Shown: piece by piece, positions 27,394 through 35,811 of the stretch | Numbering within the stretch: position 1 is the first letter of the stretch | Layout of the letters: each line of letters starts with the position of its first letter | NCBI RefSeq assembly: GCF_014172405.1 | Contig: NZ_WNXC01000006.1 | Span: 288,420-352,419, forward strand | From: Pedobacter gandavensis | Lineage (GTDB): Bacteria; Bacteroidota; Bacteroidia; Sphingobacteriales; Sphingobacteriaceae | DNA: 64,000 bases | Reading direction: 5' to 3' | Made by a program: the position numbers and the translations under genes | Notes under the pieces: model-generated | The model's input: only the letters and a program-made list of their open reading frames with translations | Databases searched by the model: none | Told to the model about the DNA's origin: nothing

Positions 27394-27762
27394 TTAGAAT
27401 GGCTGCCCTTCCAAGAACTCAATCACCTCTCCATTCGGGCTATAAACTAAAGCATTGCGTACAGGCAAGGCAGGATTCCCTAATAAAAGGCTCATGGGTT
27501 CAATACATGGACTTGCTCCTGCAAGCAGACAACGGGTATATGCGGCTTCGGCATTTTCAACGCGCATCGCCAGGTGTAATAGCGCGCCTGTTTTCACCTG
27601 TTCAGTAAGCTTTGCGGCTTCTCCCTGCATGGGTACGGCAGCTTCTGCATCAAAAACTTCAATAAAAGTCTGTCCATCCCATGATTTCAACATGGCCGCC
27701 TGCCTGATGTTAAATTCTGGGAGTGTCCAGGTATGGCTGATGGAAAAATATTTTATCCAAAT
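27394..27762 (-). CDS. VOC (glyoxalase/bleomycin-resistance fold) protein, start uncertain, possibly N-terminally truncated
   Basis: The readable part carries the second half of a VOC fold: a strand GQTFIEVFD, then LLHLAMRVENAEAAYTRCL, and the closing GEVIEFLEG. The first ATG (27693) would give only 99 residues. Coding-like sequence continues upstream (SISHTWTLPEFNIRQAAM) to an in-frame TAA at 27763-27765, but it contains no ATG, GTG or TTG, only rare codons such as ATT at 27762. The usual first beta-alpha unit of the fold is missing and would overlap the divergent hxlR gene. It is either a short family member with an unusual start or a 5'-truncated remnant. Confidence 0.55.
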   Translation of the reverse strand: MWIKYFSISHTWTLPEFNIRQAAMLKSWDGQTFIEVFDAEAAVPMQGEAAKLTEQVKTGALLHLAMRVENAEAAYTRCLLAGASPCIEPMSLLLGNPALPVRNALVYSPNGEVIEFLEGQPF

Positions 27763-27791
27763 TTACAGCGGATAAATCAGAAAAGACGACA

Positions 27792-27807
27792 CTTACAAAG
27801 TTGTAAG
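27792..27807. promoter_or_regulatory. Candidate HxlR operator
   Basis: CTTACAA-AG-TTGTAAG is a perfect 7-bp inverted repeat with a 2-base centre. It ends 3 bases before the hxlR-like ATG (27811) and lies in the divergent gap with the VOC gene. HxlR regulators bind TTAC/GTAA-type palindromes near their own genes, so autoregulation is likely. Confidence 0.65.
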
Positions 27808-27810
27808 CCC

Positions 27811-28155
27811 ATGAGAAAAACGACTTCCACAAATTACGAGAACGAGCAAGTATTACATGAATTTTGCGATGCTGCATTTACACTATCTGTACTGAGTGGC
27901 AGGTGGAAACTCAGCATACTCGTCCAGTTGATGGCGCAGGATTTAAGATTTAGTGCATTAAAGCTCATGCTTCCAGAAATCACAGAGCGGATATTAGCTT
28001 TACAATTGAAAAAGCTGGAACTGGATGGATTAATTGAAAAAATTCAGACAAGGGAGAAAAACAACCTGCCTGTTTATCACTTATCGGCAAAAGGAAATAG
28101 CCTGGAGCCAGTGATTCGCAGTCTGGAAAAATGGGGAGAAAAGTATAAGAGCTGA
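27811..28155 (+). CDS. HxlR-family winged-helix transcriptional regulator
   Basis: Dimeric DNA-binding regulator, 114 residues from ATG 27811 (MRKTTSTNYEN). A longer in-frame start at 27733 would cross the operator and add unrelated residues. The family core is visible: LSGRWKLSILVQL at the first helix pair, ITERILALQLKKLELDGLI at the recognition helix and YHLSAKGNSL in the wing. The usual Cys near the N-terminus, used for redox sensing in some members, appears as HEFCDAAF. It is divergent from the VOC gene, a common HxlR target type. Confidence 0.9.
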   Translation: MRKTTSTNYENEQVLHEFCDAAFTLSVLSGRWKLSILVQLMAQDLRFSALKLMLPEITERILALQLKKLELDGLIEKIQTREKNNLPVYHLSAKGNSLEPVIRSLEKWGEKYKS

Positions 28156-28180
28156 CCCACATAAAGGGCTCAGCTCTTAT
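28145..28180. terminator. Hairpin between convergent hxlR and DUF3347 genes
   Basis: Perfect 11-bp arms ATAAGAGCTGA (28145-28155) and TCAGCTCTTAT (28170-28180). The left arm includes the hxlR stop codon. There is no long T-run on either strand, so it may stop transcription weakly or protect the mRNA ends of both convergent transcripts. Confidence 0.6.
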
Positions 28181-28189
28181 GCCAGATAC

Positions 28190-28744
28190 TTATTTGATTG
28201 TTTCCTTAACTTCTCCGCAAGTCAACATGGATTCTCCGTAGTACGGGTTTTTAATGTCTTTTTGATTGCTCAACCAAGAAGCGCCTTTATCATTCATTGC
28301 CATTGGGCAATATTCTACATAGAGCTCACCACCGGTAACACCTGATGCTTTTGCACGTTGAATGAAATCATCACTCAATGCTGCGTAAGCAACTCTTTGT
28401 ACTTCAATATCTGTGGCATCGCCAATTTTTGCTGTCAATGCCAATATTGCCGCAGGGTTTGTTAAGTCTTTTGCACCAAGTTCAATCGCCTGAGCTGCAA
28501 CCTTTGCTTCTGCAACATCACCATTGGTTAATGCGGTTGTCAAATGAATATAATGAGGATAAACCGCATTCAGTTTATCGTCTTTTAAACTCACATGACT
28601 CGTTTCCGCAGCTACTGCTGGTTTTGTTTCTGCAGCGTGGTTATGACCCTCATGAGATTCTTCTGCAGGTTTCTGCGTATTTCCACAGGCCGCTAATAAA
28701 GTGACTGTAGCGAATGTAATGGCTAAACTTGTGATTGTTTTCAT
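28190..28744 (-). CDS. DUF3347 lipoprotein, probable periplasmic copper-binding protein
   Basis: Lipoprotein with signal ending at Cys20 (LLAAC) and a His-rich linker after it (about 30-40). The DUF3347 helical domain spans about residues 55-180 and ends with paired motifs YCPM and MLTC, which offer Cys and Met ligands for copper. It is last in the co-directional copper block, 21 bases after the cusB-like gene. In Bacteroidota this domain often accompanies Cus-type efflux genes. The role as a copper acceptor is inference. Confidence 0.85.
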   Translation of the reverse strand: MKTITSLAITFATVTLLAACGNTQKPAEESHEGHNHAAETKPAVAAETSHVSLKDDKLNAVYPHYIHLTTALTNGDVAEAKVAAQAIELGAKDLTNPAAILALTAKIGDATDIEVQRVAYAALSDDFIQRAKASGVTGGELYVEYCPMAMNDKGASWLSNQKDIKNPYYGESMLTCGEVKETIK

Positions 28745-28765
28745 GTTATTTTTATTTAATTGTTC

Positions 28766-29992
28766 TTATTTTAATTTTAAACCGTCTATAGGGTTCTTTC
28801 CTTTTTTCAAAATATATTCACTGTATAACAGGTAAGCGCCAGTCACCACCACCTGCTCCCCGGCTACTAAACCTGCGGTAATTTCCACTTGGTTATCGTT
28901 CTCCTGACCTGTGGTCACGCGTTTGGGCTCAAAACTGTCCTTTCCTTTTTTTACCCAAACGTGCATCCCTTTACCATCTCTGATCACGGCATCCACAGGC
29001 AAAGTCAGCGCCGCACTTTTTTGATTTCCTGTGGGAACAAACACATTGGCTTGTGCACCAGGTTGCCATTGCTGATTCGGGTTAGGAATACTACCCCTGA
29101 TTTGCGTGAGCTGTGTACCGGCAAGTAAAGAAGGTGTGATAAAACTAATGGTCATTTCCTGCGGCTGATCTTCCCAGCCGGGGATCACTACTTTCACTTT
29201 TTGACCTTCTTTGATACCACCAACTTCATTCGGATAAACATCAGCTTCTACCCATAATTCTCCATAACCTTCCAGCCTCATAATAGATCCACCCTCAGCC
29301 ACATACTGACCAGGAGTAACTGAAATTTCTGCAACCACCCCACCCTCAGGTGCAAAGAAAGTCACATATGGATTCTTCTTCTGAGTAGCCAGCAAAGCTT
29401 TTATTTGTGCGGCAGACTGGCCATAAAGCAATAGTTTCTGCTTGGCAGATTCCACCAACTGCTGTTCAATCTTATCCCCGGGGAATTGCTTTTGTTGCGC
29501 CACTGCCATCAGGTACTCCTGTTGCAGGGCAGCAAGCTGCTCCGAATACAGCTGGTATAAAGGTTGTCCTTTTTTCACACGAACACCGGTTTCTCTTACA
29601 TACAATTGCTCAATTCTACCTGCAATTCGACTAGAGATATAACTACTTTGTTGCGGGTCAACTGTTAACCTGCCATTCAACTGTTTGCTTCCTGAAATGT
29701 GGTTTGAACCAATCATGACGGTGGTAATGTTGGCCAAAATCTGCCTTTTCTCATCCACTTTCAAAGCCTTTTCATTGCTATTCTTTTCAAAAGGCACCAG
29801 ATCCATACCGCAAATCGGACAAGTTCCCATCTCTTCCTTGATCACCTGAGGGTGCATCGGACAAGTATAAGTTTGTGTTTTTGCCACCACCCCATCTTTT
29901 TTCTCTTTCACATCACTGGTACAAGCAGCTACAAATACTGATGGAACCAGTGCAATCATAGCCATCTGTTTTATAAATAATTTCCGTTCCAT
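28766..29992 (-). CDS. RND efflux periplasmic adaptor (CusB-like) with heavy-metal-binding domain
   Basis: Membrane-fusion protein linking CusA to CusC for Cu(I)/Ag(I) export. The lipoprotein signal ends at Cys24 (VAAC). A heavy-metal-binding domain (about residues 41-68) shows CPMHP and CPICGMDL. The barrel-sandwich, helical hairpin and beta-barrel parts of the adaptor occupy about 100-400. It is the second adaptor in this operon, 3 bases downstream of the other, and only this one has the metal-binding domain, so the two probably divide metal capture and complex assembly. Confidence 0.92.
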   Translation of the reverse strand: MERKLFIKQMAMIALVPSVFVAACTSDVKEKKDGVVAKTQTYTCPMHPQVIKEEMGTCPICGMDLVPFEKNSNEKALKVDEKRQILANITTVMIGSNHISGSKQLNGRLTVDPQQSSYISSRIAGRIEQLYVRETGVRVKKGQPLYQLYSEQLAALQQEYLMAVAQQKQFPGDKIEQQLVESAKQKLLLYGQSAAQIKALLATQKKNPYVTFFAPEGGVVAEISVTPGQYVAEGGSIMRLEGYGELWVEADVYPNEVGGIKEGQKVKVVIPGWEDQPQEMTISFITPSLLAGTQLTQIRGSIPNPNQQWQPGAQANVFVPTGNQKSAALTLPVDAVIRDGKGMHVWVKKGKDSFEPKRVTTGQENDNQVEITAGLVAGEQVVVTGAYLLYSEYILKKGKNPIDGLKLK

Positions 29993-29995
29993 ATT

Positions 29996-31240
29996 TTAAA
30001 GCTCCTTGTTTGCTGTCATTTTAATAAAACTCTCACTGTCTACCAGATAAGCTGCATTTTTACTGACATCCCAGCTGCTGATGTCCTCCTTAATCTGTAC
30101 TTTTCCAGCGATACTGATTCCTGCATCTACCCCTTTCGGGACAAATACATTTCCTTCTTTTTTAAAGACGATCCGTTTATTTCCAACCGATACCACTGCT
30201 TCTTCGGGCAACCACCAGGATGCCGACAATTGCACCGGAATTCTTGCCGTTACCAATTGTCCGACTTTAATCTTTGGGTTGTTCAGGTAAGCTCTGGCGA
30301 TTGTAAAATTCTCTCCATTTTTAAAAGTTGGCTGAATCAATCCAATTCTTGCGGTCTGACTTCCTGTTTTATCTGAAGTCTTATAAAAAACGAACTTGCT
30401 GCCAACCTTTAAATGGGCAGCCAATGCCGATTTTAAAGAAAACTCAGCTACGAGTTGATCCGAGCTATATACGGTAAACAGCGAAGAACCCGCGCCTACA
30501 TATTGTCCTTCTCTTAATAAAACCGGAGAATTTACCGGTGCTGCCGGACTGGTTGGCGTTGCCGCAGTTGCCGCATCACCACTCATACTGCCCATGCCAT
30601 CGCCACCTGCCGGGGCGGCAGTCGAAGAACCTGATGGACTTGCTACAGCAGCTGCTACAGATTTTTCCAGAATAAATCCAGAAACATTACTGTACACTGG
30701 AATGCGGTAACTCGGTGTTCCACGCTTCAACAAAGTACGAATACCATCCGATGTCATTCCCAGTAACAGCAAACGTTGCTTTCCTTTTTCTAACATCACC
30801 GGATCATGACCAGAACGGTAAATGAACAATAATTCCTGTTGAGCTGCTGCCAGATCAGGTGAATAAATCTCCATAATCAGCTGCCCTTTTTTTACCGGTT
30901 GGTAATTGTATTTAATCCACAACCGCTCAATTCTTCCGCCGATTTTACTCGAAATATTGTGTTGATTTCTGGTATCATAGTTAATGATCCCCTGCACTTC
31001 TTCCGTAAATATCTTCGACCCATATTCCGCTTTTATCACTGGTAGCGAAGACACGACCTGCTCATTTGAAGGTTTCAACAAATGGGAAAGGTTGCTGTCT
31101 ACATTTACCGTTGCCGGATCATGGTGGGCATCAAATTTCTTTTTCTCTTTACAAGCGCTCAACCAAAGTATACTGATCGCCGCCAGTCCCAGGAAAACAC
31201 GCTTATTTGTGCCGGGCTTAACGATATAATTCTTTCTCAT
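29996..31240 (-). CDS. RND efflux periplasmic adaptor (CusB-like)
   Basis: Second membrane-fusion protein of the Cus system. The signal has a long basic start and a lipobox ending at Cys30 (WLSAC). The adaptor core is present, with a lipoyl-like hairpin around IYSPDLAAAQQELLF. A low-complexity Ala/Ser/Pro/Gly/Met insertion (about 197-240) interrupts the barrel-sandwich region and holds several Met residues. The gene overlaps the 3' end of cusC by 23 bases, indicating tight coupling. It lacks the CPMHP domain found in its neighbour. Confidence 0.9.
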   Translation of the reverse strand: MRKNYIVKPGTNKRVFLGLAAISILWLSACKEKKKFDAHHDPATVNVDSNLSHLLKPSNEQVVSSLPVIKAEYGSKIFTEEVQGIINYDTRNQHNISSKIGGRIERLWIKYNYQPVKKGQLIMEIYSPDLAAAQQELLFIYRSGHDPVMLEKGKQRLLLLGMTSDGIRTLLKRGTPSYRIPVYSNVSGFILEKSVAAAVASPSGSSTAAPAGGDGMGSMSGDAATAATPTSPAAPVNSPVLLREGQYVGAGSSLFTVYSSDQLVAEFSLKSALAAHLKVGSKFVFYKTSDKTGSQTARIGLIQPTFKNGENFTIARAYLNNPKIKVGQLVTARIPVQLSASWWLPEEAVVSVGNKRIVFKKEGNVFVPKGVDAGISIAGKVQIKEDISSWDVSKNAAYLVDSESFIKMTANKEL

Positions 31241-32474
31241 AATCTACGATCATTAAATAAAGTTTCAGTTTCTCATCCAATACATTGGCTTGCATCATGG
31301 TCAAGGCTTCCCAGGTACCAATCACTTCCGGCAATTCCATTTTATTTTCACGGTAGTTGAGCATACTCACATCCATCGTCTTTTTCAAAGTTGGAATGAT
31401 GGTCTTTTCCATCGCATCAATACGTTTCTGCATCGATTGAATTTCAAATTGCATCCCATACAACATCCCTTGTGTTTCCTGAAGCATGGCTGCCTTTTCT
31501 TTTTCCATCGCCAACACTTCATAGCCCATTCCTTTGGCTTCAGATTTATACATTTTCGAAGACCATGGTGCAATTGGGATACTGACCATTCCCATCACAC
31601 TAAAGGCTTTGGGCATCATTTTCGTTAATGGCGACATGTGGTCGAAACGCAGTTTGAAATCTGGCTTAGCTTGTTTCTGCATGGCTTCAATGTTCAATTT
31701 CATCGATTGAATGCTGAAATCCATTTTCTCAATATCCTTTCTTACCATTGCCAAACTCCCGGTGTCAATTGCCGAAGCAGGCACATAAGTAGGCTGGTAG
31801 GTCGAATCTATTGCAAAATCCATATTGCCGGGATTGTTCATTAAGCTGTTTAACCAAGCTTTAGATTTGGCCATATCCCCTTCCATCATGCGGATCATAT
31901 TTCTATTCTCCTCGATTTTTGCCGTAGCCCGATAAACACTGCTGAGCTTTGATTGGTTAAAAGGGTACCTGATCTCTTCCACCTTTTTCATGGTTTGCAT
32001 GATCTTTTCATTCTCTTTCAATACCGCGATTCTTTGCATCGAAACCAACCAGCCAAAATACAATCGCTTGGCCTGTGCTTTATATTCATTGAGTGTCACC
32101 CCTCTGGTCGCATTTTCGACCTTTGCTTTCGATTCAATGAACTTTTTGTTGGCTTTTATCTTTGCAGGGTTGGGAATATCCTGCTCCAGCTGTACCATGA
32201 TCGATCCTTTATCACCCTCATCCATGATCATCTGACCAGGGTATGGCGTCATAAATGTTCCGACCCCAATCATAGGCGCCATCCAGGCCGTAGCCGCGTT
32301 GGCTGTATGTTTAAAGCTTTCCGCTCTCAGTCCGTAAGACTGTAGCAGTAAGTTATTCTTATCAATTTTTTGCAGAATGGTATCCAGTGAAAGCACTGGT
32401 TTCTCCTGCGCAAATGCGACCGCAGCAAAAGGTAACATGCATACCAATGCTGCTATTCTTTTAATGTTGTACAT
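31218..32474 (-). CDS. TolC-family outer-membrane channel, CusC-like, Met-rich
   Basis: Outer-membrane exit duct of the Cus efflux complex. The start ATG 32474 (MYNIKRIAAL) gives a clean signal peptide of about 22 residues; an upstream ATG at 32495 lies inside cusA. Two outer-membrane efflux repeats with long coiled helices follow. By my count about 40 of 418 residues are Met, far above ordinary proteins, with clusters at MAPMIGVGTFM, MIRMMEGDM and along the C-terminal helices. It overlaps the end of the cusA C-terminal gene by 14 bases. Confidence 0.9.
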   Translation of the reverse strand: MYNIKRIAALVCMLPFAAVAFAQEKPVLSLDTILQKIDKNNLLLQSYGLRAESFKHTANAATAWMAPMIGVGTFMTPYPGQMIMDEGDKGSIMVQLEQDIPNPAKIKANKKFIESKAKVENATRGVTLNEYKAQAKRLYFGWLVSMQRIAVLKENEKIMQTMKKVEEIRYPFNQSKLSSVYRATAKIEENRNMIRMMEGDMAKSKAWLNSLMNNPGNMDFAIDSTYQPTYVPASAIDTGSLAMVRKDIEKMDFSIQSMKLNIEAMQKQAKPDFKLRFDHMSPLTKMMPKAFSVMGMVSIPIAPWSSKMYKSEAKGMGYEVLAMEKEKAAMLQETQGMLYGMQFEIQSMQKRIDAMEKTIIPTLKKTMDVSMLNYRENKMELPEVIGTWEALTMMQANVLDEKLKLYLMIVDYEKELYR

Positions 32475-34398
32475 CGTGAACCTCCAGTTTTCCATATTTT
32501 CTCAATTCGTATTCTTTTGACATCAAAAAGATCAGTGGTGTCACCAGTAAAATGTGCGTAGAAGAAGTCAACACACCACCGATCATCGGCAAGACAATCG
32601 GCTGCATCACGTCCACTCCAACTCCTGTAGCCCATAGTACCGGTACCAGACCAAACAGCGATACACTAACGGTCATCAGTTTTGGTCTTAGCCTTCTGGC
32701 GGCACCAAAAATCACGTACGCTCTTAAATCTTCTTTAGTGATCGTTTCACTGGAATTTCCTTTCAATTTGATCAGCTGTGCCATTGCATCATTCAGGTAA
32801 ATCACCATCACAATTCCTGTTTCCACGGCAATTCCAAACAAAGCGATAAAACCAACGGCAACACCGACTGAAAGATTTACGCCCCAGAAATAGATCATAT
32901 AAGCACCCCCAATTAATGCGAAAGGCACCGTAATCAAACTCAGGAAAGCTTCTCTGATCGATTTAAACGCGAAGTATAAAGAGAAGAAAATGATCAACAG
33001 TACCACTGGTGCAATCCACATCAGGGTTTGTTTACCACGGATCAGGTTTTCATATTGACCACTCCATTCCAGGAAATATCCTTCAGGAAGCATCCCTTTC
33101 TCTTTATTCAATTTCTCCATCGCTTCCTGAACAGTACTTCCTAAATCCCGGTCTCTTACGTTAAACATGACTGCGCCACGAAGGATTGCATTGTCAGAAC
33201 TAATCATTGGCGGACCATCTTCAAACTTAATATCTGCAACGGCCGACAAAGGCACTTCGCCAAATCCTTTGGATTGAATTGGGATCCGTTTGATCTGTTC
33301 TACACTATTTCTATATTCCTGTGCCAGACGCACACTGATGGAAAAGCGCTGACGCCCTTCAATGGTATTCCCGATGGTTGCCCCACCCAATGCTGTTTCT
33401 ACAATCTGGTTTACATCATCTACATTTAAGCCATAACGGGCCATTTCTTCACGTTTCACATCGATAGAAAGGTATTTACCCCCTGTGATCGGCTCTACAA
33501 AAAGATCACTGACACCATCTGTACCTTCCAATGCCGCTTTTACACGCTCGGAAACGGAGGCAATCGTATCCAGATTTTGTCCGAAAACCTTGATCCCTAC
33601 ATCGGTACGAATTCCCGTTGCCAACATATTGATCCTGTTGATGATGGGTTGAGTCCAGCCATTCACCACACCTGGAATCTGCAGTTTTGCATCCAGTTCG
33701 GTGATGATGTCTTTCTTCGTTACGCCTTCCCTCCATTGGCTTTTCGGTTTCAGCGTAATGATCGTTTCGATCATGCTAATTGGAGAATTATCGGTTGCCG
33801 TGTTGGCCCTACCTGCTTTTCCCAATACCTTGTCTACCTCTGGCACCGACTTAATAATCTTGTCCTGCACCTGTAAAATTCTTTTTGCTTCGGCATTGGA
33901 CACGTCCGGTAAGGTAACCGGCATAAACAGAATACTCTGCTCATCCAATGGCGGAATAAATTCCGTCCCGAGGTTTTTCAATAAAGGAATCGTAATCAGC
34001 AAGGCAATGATGTTAATCGCTAATGTCGTTTTCCTCCAGTTCAACACCGTTCTGATCACGGGTTCATATACCTTCTCCAACACCCGGTTTACCGGATTGG
34101 CGCTATCGGGTCTGAATTTCCCTTTCATAAAGAAAGAGATCAATACCGGTGCTAAAGTAATCACGAGCAAAGCATCAACGATCATAATGAAAGTCTTTGT
34201 GAAGGCTAGTGGATGGAACAATTTCCCTTCCTGACCTGTCAACATAAATACTGGCAGGAAGGAAGTGATAATGATGATGGTTGCAAAGAAAACACCTCTT
34301 GAAACCTGTTTACTGGATTTAGTGATGATCGCCAGGCGCTCCTCTTCCGTAATCCAATCCGGGGATTTACGGAATCTATTTTTTAACCACTTGATCAT
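32461..34398 (-). CDS. CusA-type RND permease, C-terminal half
   Basis: Carries the second part of a heavy-metal RND pump. The first membrane segment is at about 34-54 (TM5 equivalent, ITSFLPVFMLTGQ), then TM6, the second periplasmic porter loop (about 105-450) and the last six helices. ATG 34398 overlaps the TGA of the N-terminal half (ATGA). In this frame a TGA lies just 6 bases before the ATG, so the two ORFs cannot be joined by a slip at the preceding A-run. The two halves (432 and 645 residues) add up to a normal CusA. They are probably made by termination-reinitiation and assemble in the membrane. Confidence 0.88.
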   Translation of the reverse strand: MIKWLKNRFRKSPDWITEEERLAIITKSSKQVSRGVFFATIIIITSFLPVFMLTGQEGKLFHPLAFTKTFIMIVDALLVITLAPVLISFFMKGKFRPDSANPVNRVLEKVYEPVIRTVLNWRKTTLAINIIALLITIPLLKNLGTEFIPPLDEQSILFMPVTLPDVSNAEAKRILQVQDKIIKSVPEVDKVLGKAGRANTATDNSPISMIETIITLKPKSQWREGVTKKDIITELDAKLQIPGVVNGWTQPIINRINMLATGIRTDVGIKVFGQNLDTIASVSERVKAALEGTDGVSDLFVEPITGGKYLSIDVKREEMARYGLNVDDVNQIVETALGGATIGNTIEGRQRFSISVRLAQEYRNSVEQIKRIPIQSKGFGEVPLSAVADIKFEDGPPMISSDNAILRGAVMFNVRDRDLGSTVQEAMEKLNKEKGMLPEGYFLEWSGQYENLIRGKQTLMWIAPVVLLIIFFSLYFAFKSIREAFLSLITVPFALIGGAYMIYFWGVNLSVGVAVGFIALFGIAVETGIVMVIYLNDAMAQLIKLKGNSSETITKEDLRAYVIFGAARRLRPKLMTVSVSLFGLVPVLWATGVGVDVMQPIVLPMIGGVLTSSTHILLVTPLIFLMSKEYELRKYGKLEVHDVQH

Positions 34399-35693
34399 GA
34401 TTCAGTTGTTTTTTGTTGTTCTTTCTCCCAGATCAGATAGCGCTCTGAAAGGTGTTTGTAAGCATTTTCACTCATGATAATTCCATTGTCGACAATCACA
34501 CCGATGGCCAGGGCAATCCCGGTGAGCGACATGATGTTGGAGGAGATATCAAAAGCATTCAGTAGAATAAAACTGGCGGCAATGGTGATGGGAATCTGAA
34601 TAATGATACTCACTGCACTACGCCAGTGAAAAAGGAAAATGATGACGATAATCGAAACCACAATCATCTCTTCAATCAGCGTATGGGTGATTGAATCTAC
34701 AGACTCTTTGATCAACTCGCCACGGTCATACACAATGTCGAATTTGACACCCTTAGGCAGACCTTTTGAAACTTCTTTCATTTTGGCTTTTACGTTATCA
34801 ATCACCTCAGCAGCATTCTCGCCGTAGCGCATCACCACAATTCCTCCTGCACGCTCCCCTTCACCATCTTGATCAAATATGCCCAATCGCGTTTCCCCAG
34901 TCATCTGTACTGTGGCCAGATCCGACACCCGAATTGGCGTACCGTTTTGGTTTTTCACCGGGATGTCCGCAATCTCTTTGATGGACTTCAGGTATCCTGA
35001 GGTCTTTATGATGTACCCCATATCACTCATTTCAAACTTTCTGCCTCCGGATTCATTATTGTTGGCACGCACCGCCGCAATCACCTCCGGGGCAGTTAGT
35101 TTATAATAAAGTAATTTATTGGGGTCTATAGAAATCTGATATTGTTTCTGAAAACCTCCAAAAGAGGCAATCTCACTTACGCCAGGTACGGTTTGCAGGG
35201 CAAACTTCACATACCAATCCTGGATCGCACGCTGCTCTCCTAAATCCATGTCAGGCGCATCCAGTGTATACCATAAAACATGGCCTACTCCTGTTCCATC
35301 AGGGCCTAGCTGTGGCGCCACTCCTTCCGGCAGCGTTTTTGAAATGGTACTGATGCGTTCCAGTACACGCTCTCTCGCCCAGTATACATCCACATCATCC
35401 TCAAAGATGACATAGATAAAGCTCATTCCGAACATGGACGATCCACGAACGTATTTAATCTTAGGGATTCCCTGCAAATTGGTGACCAGCGGATAGGTTA
35501 CCTGATCTTCGATCAGTTGCGGTGAGCGGCCCATCCATTCTGTAAAGACGATCACCTGGTTTTCGGACAGGTCCGGTATCGCATCTATCGGGTTTTTCTT
35601 GACGGCATAAATGCCCCAAACGAATAAGCCCAAAGACAATACCAGCACAATAAACCGGTTGTGCATGGACCATTCTATAATTTTATGTACCAT
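34395..35693 (-). CDS. CusA-type RND permease, N-terminal half
   Basis: First part of a proton-driven Cu(I)/Ag(I) exporter. It has TM1 at about 12-32 followed by IDAIPDLS, the first periplasmic porter loop (about 35-330), and TM2-TM4 (about 335-410). TM4 reads AIGVIVDNGIIMSEN, the CusA-like pattern with one Asp. The ORF ends in the cytoplasmic loop between TM4 and TM5, a place where a split could be tolerated. It is followed by the C-terminal half with an ATGA overlap, then cusC and two cusB-like genes. Confidence 0.88.
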   Translation of the reverse strand: MVHKIIEWSMHNRFIVLVLSLGLFVWGIYAVKKNPIDAIPDLSENQVIVFTEWMGRSPQLIEDQVTYPLVTNLQGIPKIKYVRGSSMFGMSFIYVIFEDDVDVYWARERVLERISTISKTLPEGVAPQLGPDGTGVGHVLWYTLDAPDMDLGEQRAIQDWYVKFALQTVPGVSEIASFGGFQKQYQISIDPNKLLYYKLTAPEVIAAVRANNNESGGRKFEMSDMGYIIKTSGYLKSIKEIADIPVKNQNGTPIRVSDLATVQMTGETRLGIFDQDGEGERAGGIVVMRYGENAAEVIDNVKAKMKEVSKGLPKGVKFDIVYDRGELIKESVDSITHTLIEEMIVVSIIVIIFLFHWRSAVSIIIQIPITIAASFILLNAFDISSNIMSLTGIALAIGVIVDNGIIMSENAYKHLSERYLIWEKEQQKTTES

Positions 35694-35742
35694 TTTTTGT
35701 TATAAATTATAATGATGTTGAACCAATGAAAAATTACATCAG

Positions 35743-35804
35743 CCAGGAAGGATACCTGTAAAAGCATTCGCCCCCTCAGACTTTGCCTTTACAGATTTTC
35801 CTGG
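35743..35804. repeat. Nested inverted repeats between the HMA gene and cusA
   Basis: The outer arms CCAGGAA (35743-35749) and TTCCTGG (35798-35804) enclose inner arms CTGTAAA (35756-35762) and TTTACAG (35788-35794). The structure lies in the 118-base gap upstream of cusA and could be a leader hairpin or an operator pair. There is no T-run. Confidence 0.5.
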
Positions 35805-35811
35805 TTAATAA

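Noticed and set aside
27733..27810. N-terminal extension of the HxlR regulator from an upstream ATG
   Set aside because: It would run through the palindromic operator and adds residues unlike the family; ATG 27811 fits the usual start.
34395..34425. Programmed -1 frameshift at the AAAAAAC run joining the two cusA halves
   Set aside because: The run is in the wrong register for a slippery heptamer, and the downstream frame contains a TGA between the run and the second ATG, so slipping there would terminate.
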